From contig USRT01000009.1 of assembly GCA_900557195.1 (NCBI GenBank), positions 1-64,000 on the forward strand: a DNA stretch of 64,000 nucleotides, read 5' to 3'. Shown one piece after another: positions 8,623 through 18,119 of this stretch. This DNA is from an uncultured Clostridium sp. GTDB taxonomy: Bacteria; Bacillota; Clostridia; TANB77; CAG-508. The stretch's first letter is position 1; each line of letters starts with the position of its first letter. The position numbers and the translations under genes were made by a program. The notes under the pieces were generated by a model. That model was not told the origin of the DNA, searched no databases, and worked only from the letters and a program-made list of their open reading frames with translations.

Positions 8623-11243
8623 CTAACTCATCTTCTCTTTTATTCTCATTAATGTATTTAATGCTTCTATTGGTGTTAATCCGATTTAAATCTATTTTAT
8701 CTATTTCATGAGCAATTTCGGCTATTTTATAATTAAACATATCAAACTGACCTGTAACTTGTTTTTTATCTTCTTTTTCTTTAGCCTTATCTCTCATTAT
8801 GCTTTTTCTTTCTAAACTTCTTAATATTTCATTTGCTCTTTTTGTTACATTTTGTGGAACTCCTGCTAAACGTGCTACATGAACACCATAGCTCTCGTCT
8901 GTTCCTCCTTCTACTATTTTTCTTAAGAAAATAATATCTTCACCTTTTTCTTTTACAGCAATAGAATAATTTTTAACACCATCTAATTTGTCTTCCAATT
9001 CTGTTAATTCATGATAATGTGTAGCAAATAATGTTTTTGCACCACATTTTTCTTTATCTGCTATATATTCTGCCACTGCCCAAGCAATTGAAAGTCCATC
9101 ATATGTAGATGTTCCTCTTCCTATTTCATCTAAAATCACTAAACTATTTTTGCTTGCTTCTTTTAAAATAGATGCTACTTCCATCATTTCTACCATAAAT
9201 GTACTTTGTCCCATACTTAAATCATCTGATGCACCAACTCTTGTAAATATTTTATCTACAACACCAATTTTAGCAGAACTTGCAGGTACAAAACTTCCAA
9301 TTTGAGCCATTAATACTATTAGCGCAACTTGTCTCATATATGTAGATTTACCAGCCATATTTGGACCTGTTATAATTGCTAAACGATTTTCTTTTTCATT
9401 TAAAAATGTATCATTTTGTACAAAGCTTCCTGTAGGTAGCATTTTTTCTATAACAGGATGACGTCCATCTTTTATATCTATAATTCCATCTTCAGAAACC
9501 TCTGGCATGCAATAATTAAATTCTTCTGCCACTGTTGCAAAAGAACTTAAAACATCTAGTGTAGATATAGCAGCAGCCGATTTTTGAAGTCTTTGAATTT
9601 GATTTTCTATTTTTTCTCTTATTTCAGAAAAAGCATTGTATTCTAATTGTACTACCTTTTCTTCTGCTCCTAGTATCTGATTTTCTAAATTCTTTAATTC
9701 TTCTGTTATATATCTTTCACAATTTGCTAAAGTCTGTTTTCTTATATATCTATCTGGTACTCCGAGATAAATTTGATTTTGTAACTTCTATAAAATATCC
9801 AAAAACTTTATTAAATCCTACTTTTAAACCTTTAATTCCTGTTTTTTCTCTTTCTTCTGCTTCTAATGCTATAATCCAGTTTTTTCCTTCGGTTGTAGCA
9901 GTTTTTAATTTATCTATTTCTTCATTATATCCTAATTTAATTAAATCTCCCTCTTTTACAGAAATTGGTGGTTCATCTACTATTGCTATTTCTATAAGTT
10001 CATAGATATCTTCTAATGTATCTAACTCTTCTTGTATTTCTTTTAATAATTTAGAATTTACGTTCATTAAAATATTTTTTATATTTGGTAATTGTTTTGC
10101 TGAATTCTTTAAAGATATTAAATCTCTTCCATTTGCATTTCCATATGCAATTTTTGCTGATAGTCTTTCAATGTCATATACCTTTTTTAGAGATTCTATA
10201 ATATCACCTTTCAAAATGATATTTTCTTTTAATTCTTTTACCGCTTCTAACCTTTTATTAATTTCATTAACATCTACTAAAGGATCATTAATCCATCTTC
10301 TTAAAAGCCTTCCTCCCATAGAGGTTGAAGTTTTATCTAATACCCAAAGAAGAGTACCTTTTTTGGATTTATCTCTCATTTTTTCTGTTAATTCTAAATT
10401 CCTTCTTGCATTTATATCAAGTGCCATATATTTCGTTGTTTTATATATAATAATTTTATTTATATGGTCAAGTTTTGTTTTTTGTGTATCTTTTAAATAT
10501 GTAAGTAATGCATTTGTAGGTAATATAGATAAGTTTTCTTTTAAATTTTCTATTTTAGAACCATTATCATCTAAAATCTCATATTCCATTTTCAAGCTTT
10601 CTATATCTTCTGAAAAAGATTCTTCATTTGTTCTTGAAATATAACTATCGAATCTTTCTTTTATTTTATTAATCTCATCTGTAGATGAATACATCATTTC
10701 ATTTACAACAATTTCAGCTGGTGAATATCTTGAAATTTCGTCTAACAATTTAGCAAAATTATTAGTAGATTTAATTTCTGATGCATAAAAGTCTCCTGTA
10801 GATATATCACATACTGCTATTCCAAAAAATATTCCAGTTTTATATATAGACATTATATAATTATTTTTCTTTTCTTCTAGTAAATTAGATTCTATTACAG
10901 TACCAGGTGTTACAACTCTTATAACATCTCTCTTCACAATTCCTTTTGCTTGTTTTGGATCTTCTAATTGCTCACATATAGCTACTTTATATCCTTTGCC
11001 TATAAGTTTTGCAATATAGTTTTCTGCAGCATGAAAAGGAATTCCGCACATTGGCGCTCTTTCTTCCTTACCACAATCCTTACCTGTTAAAGTAAGCTCT
11101 AATTCTCTGGATGTTGTAATTGCATCTTCAAAAAACATTTCATAAAAATCGCCTAAACGATAAAATAAAATACAATCTTTATATTTATTTTTTGTATCTA
11201 AATAATGTTGCATCATTGGTGAATATTCTGCCAATATTGTCAC
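8623..11243 (-). CDS. mutS: DNA mismatch recognition protein MutS, with two CGG +1 frameshifts
   Basis: Binds mismatched DNA to start mismatch repair. Motifs: the mismatch-contact motif [11 protein letters not shown] at the N-terminus, Walker [18 protein letters not shown], and [14 protein letters not shown]. The frame breaks at two in-frame CGG codons. At 9764-9762, skipping the C joins EVTKSNLS to [17 protein letters not shown], matching the family. At 8683-8681, skipping it gives [24 protein letters not shown] and a stop at 8623, the normal MutS C-terminus; without the shift the tail is unrelated. The full product is 872 residues, a normal length. It lies 20 nt after a multi-HTH gene and downstream of miaB. 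Two shifts in a repair gene are striking. Confidence 0.93.
8681..8683 (-). other. +1 frameshift site 3 (AAT CGG A) in mutS
   Basis: In-frame CGG after AAT. Skipping C gives [10 protein letters not shown], the conserved MutS C-terminal motif (TPIEAL). Frame 0 gives an unrelated 27-residue tail. Confidence 0.9.
9762..9764 (-). other. +1 frameshift site 2 (TCT CGG A) in mutS
   Basis: In-frame CGG after TCT. Frame 0 stops three codons later (AGT ACC AGA TAG). Skipping C gives [17 protein letters not shown], aligning without gap to the usual MutS NLxxVPxxYxRKQTLAN. Confidence 0.92.
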
Positions 11244-11263
11244 TCCTTTTTATCTCTTCTTTA

Positions 11264-12115
11264 TTATTCAGCTATTGTAACATTCCTCATATCTTGTAAA
11301 TTCTTTTTTGACGTTACTTCAAGCATTCGTCTTCTTATGGTACTAACACCTACTCCTAACTCATTCGCTATTTGTACATTAGTCATACCCTTTGCTCTTA
11401 ATTCTTGTACTTTTAATTTAAAATCTTGTAATTCTTTATTTCTCTTTTCTTCATTTGATTCCATATTAATTGCTGTAAACTTAGTATCTTGTTTAAGTTC
11501 TTCTATAATACTTTCATATAGACGTTGTTCATAATCACTTAGTTTTTCATGTCTAATCATTTTCTCAGCATATATCTTAGCAATATCAAACAATTTTATA
11601 TCTCTTTTATCATCACTTTTTTCTAATTTTTGTAATTCTCTTGACATTGTTCTAACAGGAATTCCATATTCTTTAGCAATTGCTGTTTGTGATATACCAT
11701 TTTCTATCATTTCAATAATTAATCTTCTAAAATTTATTCCTGAGTAATCTCCTCTTTTAGATTTGTATTGTATATAATATTTTATATATTCTGGTGAAGC
11801 ATTAGCTAACTCTTCTGTTTTTCTCATTAAAGTTTCTCTATCTATATTATAGTCTTTACTTGCTTGTTTTATAGATATTTCTCCTTTTAATATTCTTATA
11901 ACAGCTTCCTTCACATTTCCTTCTAAATCTATAGTACTGCTATTATCCTTATTGTCTTTCAGAATAATCCTTAATTGTTCTAATTCTTCATCACTACATT
12001 CTTTTATAATCTTATCTTTTAATACATCTCTATCTATTCCAGTTTGACTACTTAATTTTCTCAAACTTGTTTTCCCTGATAATATCTGTTTTTTTAATTC
12101 AATTATCGAACTCAT
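11264..12115 (-). CDS. Protein with several helix-turn-helix modules, unknown role
   Basis: A 283-residue soluble protein made of repeated short HTH-like units. Examples are SLRKLSSQTGIDRDVLKDKI near residue 17, SIKQASKDYNIDRETLMRKT near 80, SQTAIAKEYGIPVRTMSREL near 142 and TNVQIANELGVGVSTIRRRM near 245. Each resembles a resolvase or sigma-factor-like DNA-reading helix pair. It sits between miaB and mutS with short gaps, so it is likely co-transcribed with them. It could be a DNA-binding regulator; no known family was recognised. Confidence 0.65.
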   Translation of the reverse strand: MSSIIELKKQILSGKTSLRKLSSQTGIDRDVLKDKIIKECSDEELEQLRIILKDNKDNSSTIDLEGNVKEAVIRILKGEISIKQASKDYNIDRETLMRKTEELANASPEYIKYYIQYKSKRGDYSGINFRRLIIEMIENGISQTAIAKEYGIPVRTMSRELQKLEKSDDKRDIKLFDIAKIYAEKMIRHEKLSDYEQRLYESIIEELKQDTKFTAINMESNEEKRNKELQDFKLKVQELRAKGMTNVQIANELGVGVSTIRRRMLEVTSKKNLQDMRNVTIAE

Positions 12116-12156
12116 TTCTGCCCCATCCTTCTCATATTTTTTTATTCACCTATTTT

Positions 12157-13539
12157 TTATACTATTTTACCTTTCAAATACCACATATGCTCTGAAATAA
12201 TTTGAACATCCACTATATTTCCAATCAGGTTTTCATTCCCATCAATATTAACCACTTTATTAGTATCTGTTCTTCCTGTTAATACTTTATCATTTGTCTT
12301 ACTTTTTCCCTCTATTAATACTTTTTGAATTGTTCCAACATATTCTTTATTATTTTCTTCAATTTGACTTTCTACTAAAGCTTTTAGTCTATCAAATCTT
12401 TTATGTTTTATTTCTTCTGGTATTTGGTTTTCCATTTTATCTCCTGGAGTGCCTACTCTTCTTGAATATATGAACATAAATACTTGCTCAAAACAAACTT
12501 TTTTCACAATATCTAAAGTATCTTCAAAATCCTCTTCTGTCTCACCTGGAAAACCTACAATAATATCTGTTGAAAGCTTAAGTCCTGGTATTTTATTTTT
12601 CATTTTTTCTACTAAACTTAAGTATTGTTCTTTTGTATATTTTCTATTCATTACTTTTAAAACTTTAGTACTTCCAGATTGTAATGGTAAATGTATTATT
12701 TTACATACTTTATCACTAAGAGCAATTGCTTCTATTACATCATCTGTAAAATCCTTTGGATGTGGTGAAACAAACCTAATTCTTTCTATTCCCTGTATCT
12801 TATTTACTGCTTTTAATAATTCGGAAAATTTATATATACCTAAGTTTCCATTGCCTTTATATGAATTTACATTTTGACCTAAAAGAGTTATTTCTTTATA
12901 GCCAGCTTTGGCTAAAGCTTCTATCTCATTAATAATGTCTTCTGGGTTTCTGCTTCTTTCTCTACCTCGTACATATGGAACTATGCAATAACTACAAAAA
13001 TTGTTACATCCATTCATAATAGTAACAGATGCTTTTATATTATCATTTCTCTTTATAGGAAGTCCTTCTATTACTTCTCCATCTATATCTAGAATATCTT
13101 GAATTTGTTTTTCACTTTGCATTATTCTATATACATCTTCTGGAAATTTATGAATAGTATGTGTCCCAAAAATAATATCGAAAAATGGATAACTCTTTTT
13201 TAGTTTTTCCTGTATATGCTTTTCTTGCATCATACAACCGCCAATTGCAACAATAGTACCTCTTTTTTCTTTAACCTTTTTTACTTCTCCTAATTTTCCA
13301 AAAAGCTTATCTTCAGCATTTTCTCTAACACAACACGTATTAAAAAGAACTAAGTCTGCCTCATTTAAATCTTCTGTTTTAGAATATCCCATATTTTCTA
13401 TCATTCCACAAAGTTTTTCAGAGTCATTTTCATTTAACTGACATCCCATTGTTAATATGTAATAGTTAAGCACTTTTCCTGCATTTATTTTATTTACTTT
13501 TTCTATATATTCCATTTGTTTTTGTATTTCTTCTTTCAC
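12157..13539 (-). CDS. miaB: tRNA-2-methylthio-N6-dimethylallyladenosine synthase MiaB
   Basis: Radical SAM enzyme that adds a methylthio group to i6A37 of tRNA. Domains in order: the UPF0004 domain with TMGCQLNENDSEK and NTCCVREN cysteines, the radical SAM domain with NNFCSYCIVPYVRGRERSR (CxxxCxxC for the 4Fe-4S cluster), and a C-terminal TRAM domain. The open frame extends to 13671. However, GGAGG lies 7 nt before a GTG at 13539, giving VKEEIQKQMEYIEK and a normal length of 460 residues, so I choose GTG. The longer frame runs into a palindromic repeat. Confidence 0.92.
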   Translation of the reverse strand: MKEEIQKQMEYIEKVNKINAGKVLNYYILTMGCQLNENDSEKLCGMIENMGYSKTEDLNEADLVLFNTCCVRENAEDKLFGKLGEVKKVKEKRGTIVAIGGCMMQEKHIQEKLKKSYPFFDIIFGTHTIHKFPEDVYRIMQSEKQIQDILDIDGEVIEGLPIKRNDNIKASVTIMNGCNNFCSYCIVPYVRGRERSRNPEDIINEIEALAKAGYKEITLLGQNVNSYKGNGNLGIYKFSELLKAVNKIQGIERIRFVSPHPKDFTDDVIEAIALSDKVCKIIHLPLQSGSTKVLKVMNRKYTKEQYLSLVEKMKNKIPGLKLSTDIIVGFPGETEEDFEDTLDIVKKVCFEQVFMFIYSRRVGTPGDKMENQIPEEIKHKRFDRLKALVESQIEENNKEYVGTIQKVLIEGKSKTNDKVLTGRTDTNKVVNIDGNENLIGNIVDVQIISEHMWYLKGKIV

Positions 13540-13562
13540 TTTAATTCCTCCAAAATCCGGAC

Positions 13563-13594
13563 TTGGACAAAGGGATAGTTCCTCTCTTGTCCAT
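13563..13594. repeat. Small palindromic repeat (GGACAAAGGGA type), copy 3
   Basis: TTGGACAAAGGGATAG followed by TTCCTCTCTTGTCCAT. It forms an inverted pair with copy 4, 51 nt away, so the two together make a larger stem. Confidence 0.75.
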
Positions 13595-13624
13595 TCTTCA
13601 CTCAATTCATAGTATAATATATCA

Positions 13625-13981
13625 TCACATTTTTGTGGACAACTGGACAAGAGTACCGTCCCTTTGTCCAAGTTTCACAACTTCAAACTCCTCGCAATCT
13701 ATTTTCTCATCAAAAAATAGATTTATATTTTCTGGATTTTTCAATAGATTTTCCTTTTGTGCTTTATTTAAATCTTTTTTTATGTGATATTCTAATTTAG
13801 AAGCTAGCGCTTTTGTATTTGTTTTCCAAGCAGTTTCTAATTTATATGCCGAATGATAGCGTGTATATTTTGCACATTTATCTGTTTTTCCAAAATGCTC
13901 TTTCATTCTACGATTTAAGTCTGTTGTAATACCTGTATATAAAGAATTATCTGTACACCTTAACATATAAATATAATACAT
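13625..13981 (-). CDS. GIY-YIG nuclease family protein (UPF0213-like)
   Basis: A 118-residue protein starting MYYIYMLRCTDNSLYTGITTDLNRRMKEH, the classic GIY-YIG core with the catalytic Arg region and the later acidic residue. The family cuts DNA or acts in repair; the exact role is unknown. The last 15 residues (GQRDGTLVQLSTKM) are encoded by palindromic repeat copy 4, so the repeat has replaced or extended the natural C-terminus. It ends within about 85 nt of the miaB start. Confidence 0.85.
   Translation of the reverse strand: MYYIYMLRCTDNSLYTGITTDLNRRMKEHFGKTDKCAKYTRYHSAYKLETAWKTNTKALASKLEYHIKKDLNKAQKENLLKNPENINLFFDEKIDCEEFEVVKLGQRDGTLVQLSTKM
13646..13673. repeat. Small palindromic repeat (GGACAAAGGGA type), copy 4
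   Basis: TGGACAAGAGTACCG followed by TCCCTTTGTCCAA, inverted relative to copy 3. It lies inside the 3' end of the GIY-YIG gene. Confidence 0.75.
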
Positions 13982-13984
13982 TTT

Positions 13985-16501
13985 TTAAAAACCTATCCTT
14001 TTTCTCGAATCTTTCTTAGCTACTAAATTCTCTTTATTAATATCTGAAACTGTAATTGTATACAATTTTTCTTCATCCTCTGTTCCACTTGTATTTTTCG
14101 CATGTTCTATTAGGATGTTTTGGAATAAATTATTTACATATCTACCATTACCAAAGTTCTCTATTTTGGTAGATTCGTATATAACTTCTCTTACTAATTC
14201 TTTTGCATCGTCTTCTATTTTTAAATTATTGTTATTTAACAATATATCGAAGATTTCCATTAATTCATCAACATTATAATCTTTAAATTTAATTTCATAT
14301 CCAATTCTAGATTTTAATCCAGGATTTGATTTAACAAACTCTTCCATTTCTTTTTCATATCCTGCAAATATTATTATTAATTCATCTTTATGGTCTTCCA
14401 TCATTTTTATAATTGTAGCTATACATTCAGATCCAAAAGATGAACTACCTGATGATAAAATTGAATATGCCTCATCTATAAATAATACTCCTCCAAATGC
14501 AGATTTTAGTATTCTAAATGTTTTTCCAGCTGTTTGTCCCACATAGTCTGCTACTAAGTCTTTAGCAGATACCTCTACAAGTTTATTTTGTTTTATATAA
14601 CCCAAATTATATAATATATCACTTATTATTCTAGCAACTGTTGTTTTTCCTGTTCCTGGATTACCTGTAAATACCATGTGCAAATTATTTTTTGACATAT
14701 CTATATTTACTTTCTTGTTAAATTTTAATAGATGTATTAAATTATCTATTTGTCTTTTTATATCATGAAGTCCTACTAATGAGTTTAGTTCTTTTAGTAC
14801 TTCACTTAAATTTCTTGTATTATATACATCTGGTATATTTTCATCTATTATTACCTTAGATTTATCTGTATTTATTATTCTATTTTTATTTAATATTATA
14901 TGGTTATATAATTTATTTATATAGTCCATTTCTTTTACTTCACTTCTATTATATGAAGATTTTATATAATTATATATTTTTGCTTTTGCTTTTTCATCAA
15001 CAACTTGTGTTTTATTTAACTTTTCTAATATAACTTTATATAAAGCTTCAATATCTAATTCATCAACTTCTAACTTTATATTAAATAAATTATAATTAAG
15101 TTTAGGATATTTTTCTATTATTGAACTAATATTTTCTTTGTTTCCATATATTACAGTACAAATTCCTTTACATTTTTCAATTTGGTCTGTTAATAAGTTA
15201 ATAATCATATTGCTTTTTAAGTCTTCTGTATATAGTAAGTTTTCAAAATTATCAATTATTAAAGTACCTTTCTTTTGCCTTTTTGTTTCTGCATCATAAT
15301 ATATTTTTCCAATTATATATCTATCTAAAATCATATTATTCATAGATTCTTTATAAAATCCTCTATTCTCTGGTAGATAGTTAAAATACCACATAAAATC
15401 AGAGATAATTCTTGTAATATTTTCAGCACCTTCTTTATCTTCAGTATACATTATTATATTAATAGGTATATATGGTGTATTTCCATTAAAATTATAATTT
15501 ATTATATAATTAAATAATTCTATTATTTTTTGTTTAACTTTTTGACTATATGGTAGTTCTAGTATCTTATTTTTATATCTTTCTGCAAAATATACAGATC
15601 TAGTAGATGATATTAAACCAAATCCTGGTTTTAAATATTCATCTAAAGCCTTTAATATATCCAATTTTTCATATTGTAAAATGTATGTAAACCATGCAGA
15701 AATTCTAGTTAAATATTCTCTTTTTGATTCAGATTCATTCTTTTTTAAGCTAAATTTATCTAATTCTATTTTTACTTGTGTATAAGCTTCTTTTTTGTAA
15801 AAATCTAATAGTTTGTTTGCATAAAATATATAATCTTCTCTATCATCTAGCTTTATATATCTAAATTCTAAAATTTTATTAGATTCGTCAAATTCTGATA
15901 TATATACAAGTTCTGAATCAACTATTGCTTGTATATATATTAAATCATAATAGTCAATTTCATTAAATTTAGATATATCTTTAAATTCCTCTAACTTTGG
16001 CTCTTCAAAACCTAAAATATTATTTATTACATCAATATATCTAATTTTAGTTTTATTTTTTTCATTATATACATTTATTTCATTTATAAAATTAAACATT
16101 ATTGATTTGATGCATTCTTGTAATTTACAGTCTCTACATCTAGTTAAAAACTCTCCTATTTTTCCATCTCTTGATGTTCTTGCAATACCTGTATCTACTC
16201 TTTGTCTGCAATTTACTATATATGTTAAATAGTCATAATTTTCATCAGCACAAGATTTAATACTATTATAAGTTATGTTATTGCTTGTTTTTTGTGCCTC
16301 TGTTTGGTTATTTAGTGAAAACAAGTTGTTTTTTATGTATAATTTAATTATTTTATGATGTTCTTCTGACAAATTTGCTATTTTCTTTAAGACTTCGCTT
16401 TGTTCTATTAGATTATTTATTTCATCATTTTTATTTTCAATTTTATCTTTCTTTTCATTATCAGATTCCAAAATCTTATCTAATTCTTCTAAATTTTCCA
16501 T
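13985..16501 (-). CDS. Large AAA+ ATPase (CbbX/SpoVK-like C-terminal domain)
   Basis: An 838-residue soluble protein. The C-terminal 270 residues form a CbbX/SpoVK-type AAA+ module: LVGLHDIKRQIDNLI, Walker A VFTGNPGTGKTTVARI, the pore-loop region LVADYVGQTAGKT, Walker B GGVLFIDEAYSI, sensor/arginine region NPGLKSRIGYEIKF. The N-terminal 500 residues are unusual, rich in Lys, Asn and Ile, with a cysteine group (TRCRDCKLQEC) near residue 135. They also carry a possible degenerate ATPase fold (IIMYTEDKEGAENITRI, GTLIIDNFENLLYTED). Such ATPases remodel partner proteins; the partner is unknown. It overlaps nothing and lies 3 nt upstream of the GIY-YIG gene. Confidence 0.75.
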   Translation of the reverse strand: MENLEELDKILESDNEKKDKIENKNDEINNLIEQSEVLKKIANLSEEHHKIIKLYIKNNLFSLNNQTEAQKTSNNITYNSIKSCADENYDYLTYIVNCRQRVDTGIARTSRDGKIGEFLTRCRDCKLQECIKSIMFNFINEINVYNEKNKTKIRYIDVINNILGFEEPKLEEFKDISKFNEIDYYDLIYIQAIVDSELVYISEFDESNKILEFRYIKLDDREDYIFYANKLLDFYKKEAYTQVKIELDKFSLKKNESESKREYLTRISAWFTYILQYEKLDILKALDEYLKPGFGLISSTRSVYFAERYKNKILELPYSQKVKQKIIELFNYIINYNFNGNTPYIPINIIMYTEDKEGAENITRIISDFMWYFNYLPENRGFYKESMNNMILDRYIIGKIYYDAETKRQKKGTLIIDNFENLLYTEDLKSNMIINLLTDQIEKCKGICTVIYGNKENISSIIEKYPKLNYNLFNIKLEVDELDIEALYKVILEKLNKTQVVDEKAKAKIYNYIKSSYNRSEVKEMDYINKLYNHIILNKNRIINTDKSKVIIDENIPDVYNTRNLSEVLKELNSLVGLHDIKRQIDNLIHLLKFNKKVNIDMSKNNLHMVFTGNPGTGKTTVARIISDILYNLGYIKQNKLVEVSAKDLVADYVGQTAGKTFRILKSAFGGVLFIDEAYSILSSGSSSFGSECIATIIKMMEDHKDELIIIFAGYEKEMEEFVKSNPGLKSRIGYEIKFKDYNVDELMEIFDILLNNNNLKIEDDAKELVREVIYESTKIENFGNGRYVNNLFQNILIEHAKNTSGTEDEEKLYTITVSDINKENLVAKKDSRKRIGF

Positions 16502-16686
16502 AATTATTACTCCTTTGTTTTGTCACTATATTATTAAATTATTATTGATTAATATCAAATTTAACTATAATTCTGTAAACTGAGTGTTTTTTTAGCCAAA
16601 TACTATAATTTTTATTATATTGAATTTAATAATCTATTTTGTAATCATGTTCAAAAACAAACTTTATATTTAATTATTTTAACCTT

Positions 16687-17670
16687 TTATTCATTATTAC
16701 TTTTGAAATCATTAAAATTTTTACAAATTTCTTTAATTTCTTTTAAACATTCTTCATCCCTTTTATAAAATGCATCTTTAAAAGATAGCTTTTCACCTTT
16801 TTGATCATAATTACATTTATATATTGGAAACATATTATATTTTTGTTCTAAAACTTCTGATTGTTTTATTTTCTTATTTCCCTCTATTAAAAATGGTTTT
16901 TGAAGTACTACTAACAAATTTATTTTCTTAACTTTTATAAAGTCTTTTAGTAAATTTTCTAACATATCATAATTATTGCTATTGTTTATATAAAGTATTG
17001 CTTTTTTGTTTCTAAAAGCTCTACTAAATGCTGCAATTAGTGCTATATGGTCTTTTACTCTTACACCTACCCCTGATTTTACAAGCAGTGGTCTTATGTC
17101 TATATTATTTATATTATCTACCTTGCTTTCTGAATATACCTCTATACAATTTAATTCTAATATGTCATCATTTGCATACTTTCTAACCAGTTCTTCGTTA
17201 AAGCTATTGTCAAAATATACAACACTAACTTTGTCTTTGTCACTTTTACTCCATTCCATTATATATTCTTTTTCTTGAGTTGCCTCATCTATTTGTACTC
17301 TTATTTTCCTAAATCCCATAGCCTTATAAAACATTGTTGCTCCAACATTTTTTTCATAAACATTTAGGTACAATCTTTCATATAAATTTTTACAATGATT
17401 TATTAACATTGTTCCAATTCCATCTCTTTGTATTTCTGGAATTACAAAAAGTGCTCCTATATAGCCATCTTGCATTATACTAATAAATGCTTGCACCTCT
17501 TCATTTTCAGTATATACCCATGTATCTGACTTCCTTAAATATTCATTTTGAACTTTTATGTAATTATCTGACCAATATTTATTTGGTATAAAATTATGTG
17601 CTTTAAAGTTTCCATCTCTCCAAATTTTCATTATTTTATCAATATCAGATTCTCTAAATTCTCTTAACAT
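16687..17670 (-). CDS. GNAT acetyltransferase fused to an unrecognised C-terminal domain
   Basis: 327 residues. Residues 1-145 are a GNAT N-acetyltransferase: MLREFRESDIDKIMKIW, acetyl-CoA loop region VIPEIQRDGIGTMLINHCK, and NVGATMFYKAMGFRK near the end. Residues 150-327 form a separate alpha/beta-looking domain (VSVVYFDNSFNEELVRKY...) that I do not recognise. Substrate unknown. Confidence 0.75.
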   Translation of the reverse strand: MLREFRESDIDKIMKIWRDGNFKAHNFIPNKYWSDNYIKVQNEYLRKSDTWVYTENEEVQAFISIMQDGYIGALFVIPEIQRDGIGTMLINHCKNLYERLYLNVYEKNVGATMFYKAMGFRKIRVQIDEATQEKEYIMEWSKSDKDKVSVVYFDNSFNEELVRKYANDDILELNCIEVYSESKVDNINNIDIRPLLVKSGVGVRVKDHIALIAAFSRAFRNKKAILYINNSNNYDMLENLLKDFIKVKKINLLVVLQKPFLIEGNKKIKQSEVLEQKYNMFPIYKCNYDQKGEKLSFKDAFYKRDEECLKEIKEICKNFNDFKSNNE

Positions 17671-17786
17671 ACTTTTTATCCTTCCTTTATCTTTTGCATT
17701 ATAACATATATTTTTTATTAAATCTATCTAATTCGAAATAAAAAAACAAAATTTTTGTTCTATTTATTATAATTTATAACATACTT

Positions 17787-17970
17787 AAAAGCACACACTA
17801 GCATAGAAAAGATTTATATATGTATAATTTTAAAACAATCGCCGATGGTACGTATTTAGCTAACGTCTCCCAAATTTTCTGCGTGGTATAAAACTTATCT
17901 TTAGCAGTTGCTGACACGCTTCAAGATTATTTTAAAATTATACATATATAAATCTTTTCTATGCGGTAAC
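17787..17970. repeat. Long-stem palindromic repeat, copy C (full length)
   Basis: Same ends as copies A and B (AAAAGCACACACTAGC and GCGGTAAC). The 39-nt arms (CATAGAAAAGATTTATATATG... and its complement) match each other except for one base. The arm sequence differs from A and B. The core is almost the same as in copy A (CGCCGATGGTACG, CTGCGTGGTATAAAAC, GACACGCTTCAAG). Confidence 0.85.
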
Positions 17971-18017
17971 ACTATTCATAAATAAAAAATACAAAATTAT
18001 ATTATTTAGCAAAAAAA

Positions 18018-18062
18018 AAAAAATGATTAATGTTATTATATCTGAACATATAATCATTTTTT
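18018..18062 (-). terminator. Terminator downstream of ldh
   Basis: A stem of AAAAATGATTA with TAATCATTTTT and an AT-rich loop, with a long A-run on the + strand (T-run on the minus strand) after the stem. Confidence 0.65.
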
Positions 18063-18119
18063 ATTTATATAATATACTTAGAAAATAATTAAAAACTTTC
18101 TATTTACTGTATATTAAAA

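Larger units (their letters stand above)
17671..18119. other. Intergenic stretch with repeat copy C and a terminator
   Basis: No gene. It contains repeat copy C (17787-17970) and a terminator for ldh (18018-18062). Confidence 0.6.

Noticed and set aside
13540..13671. Longer MiaB start at 13671
   Set aside because: The extra 44 residues are encoded partly by palindromic repeats and have no family match; a GTG at 13539 follows GGAGG.
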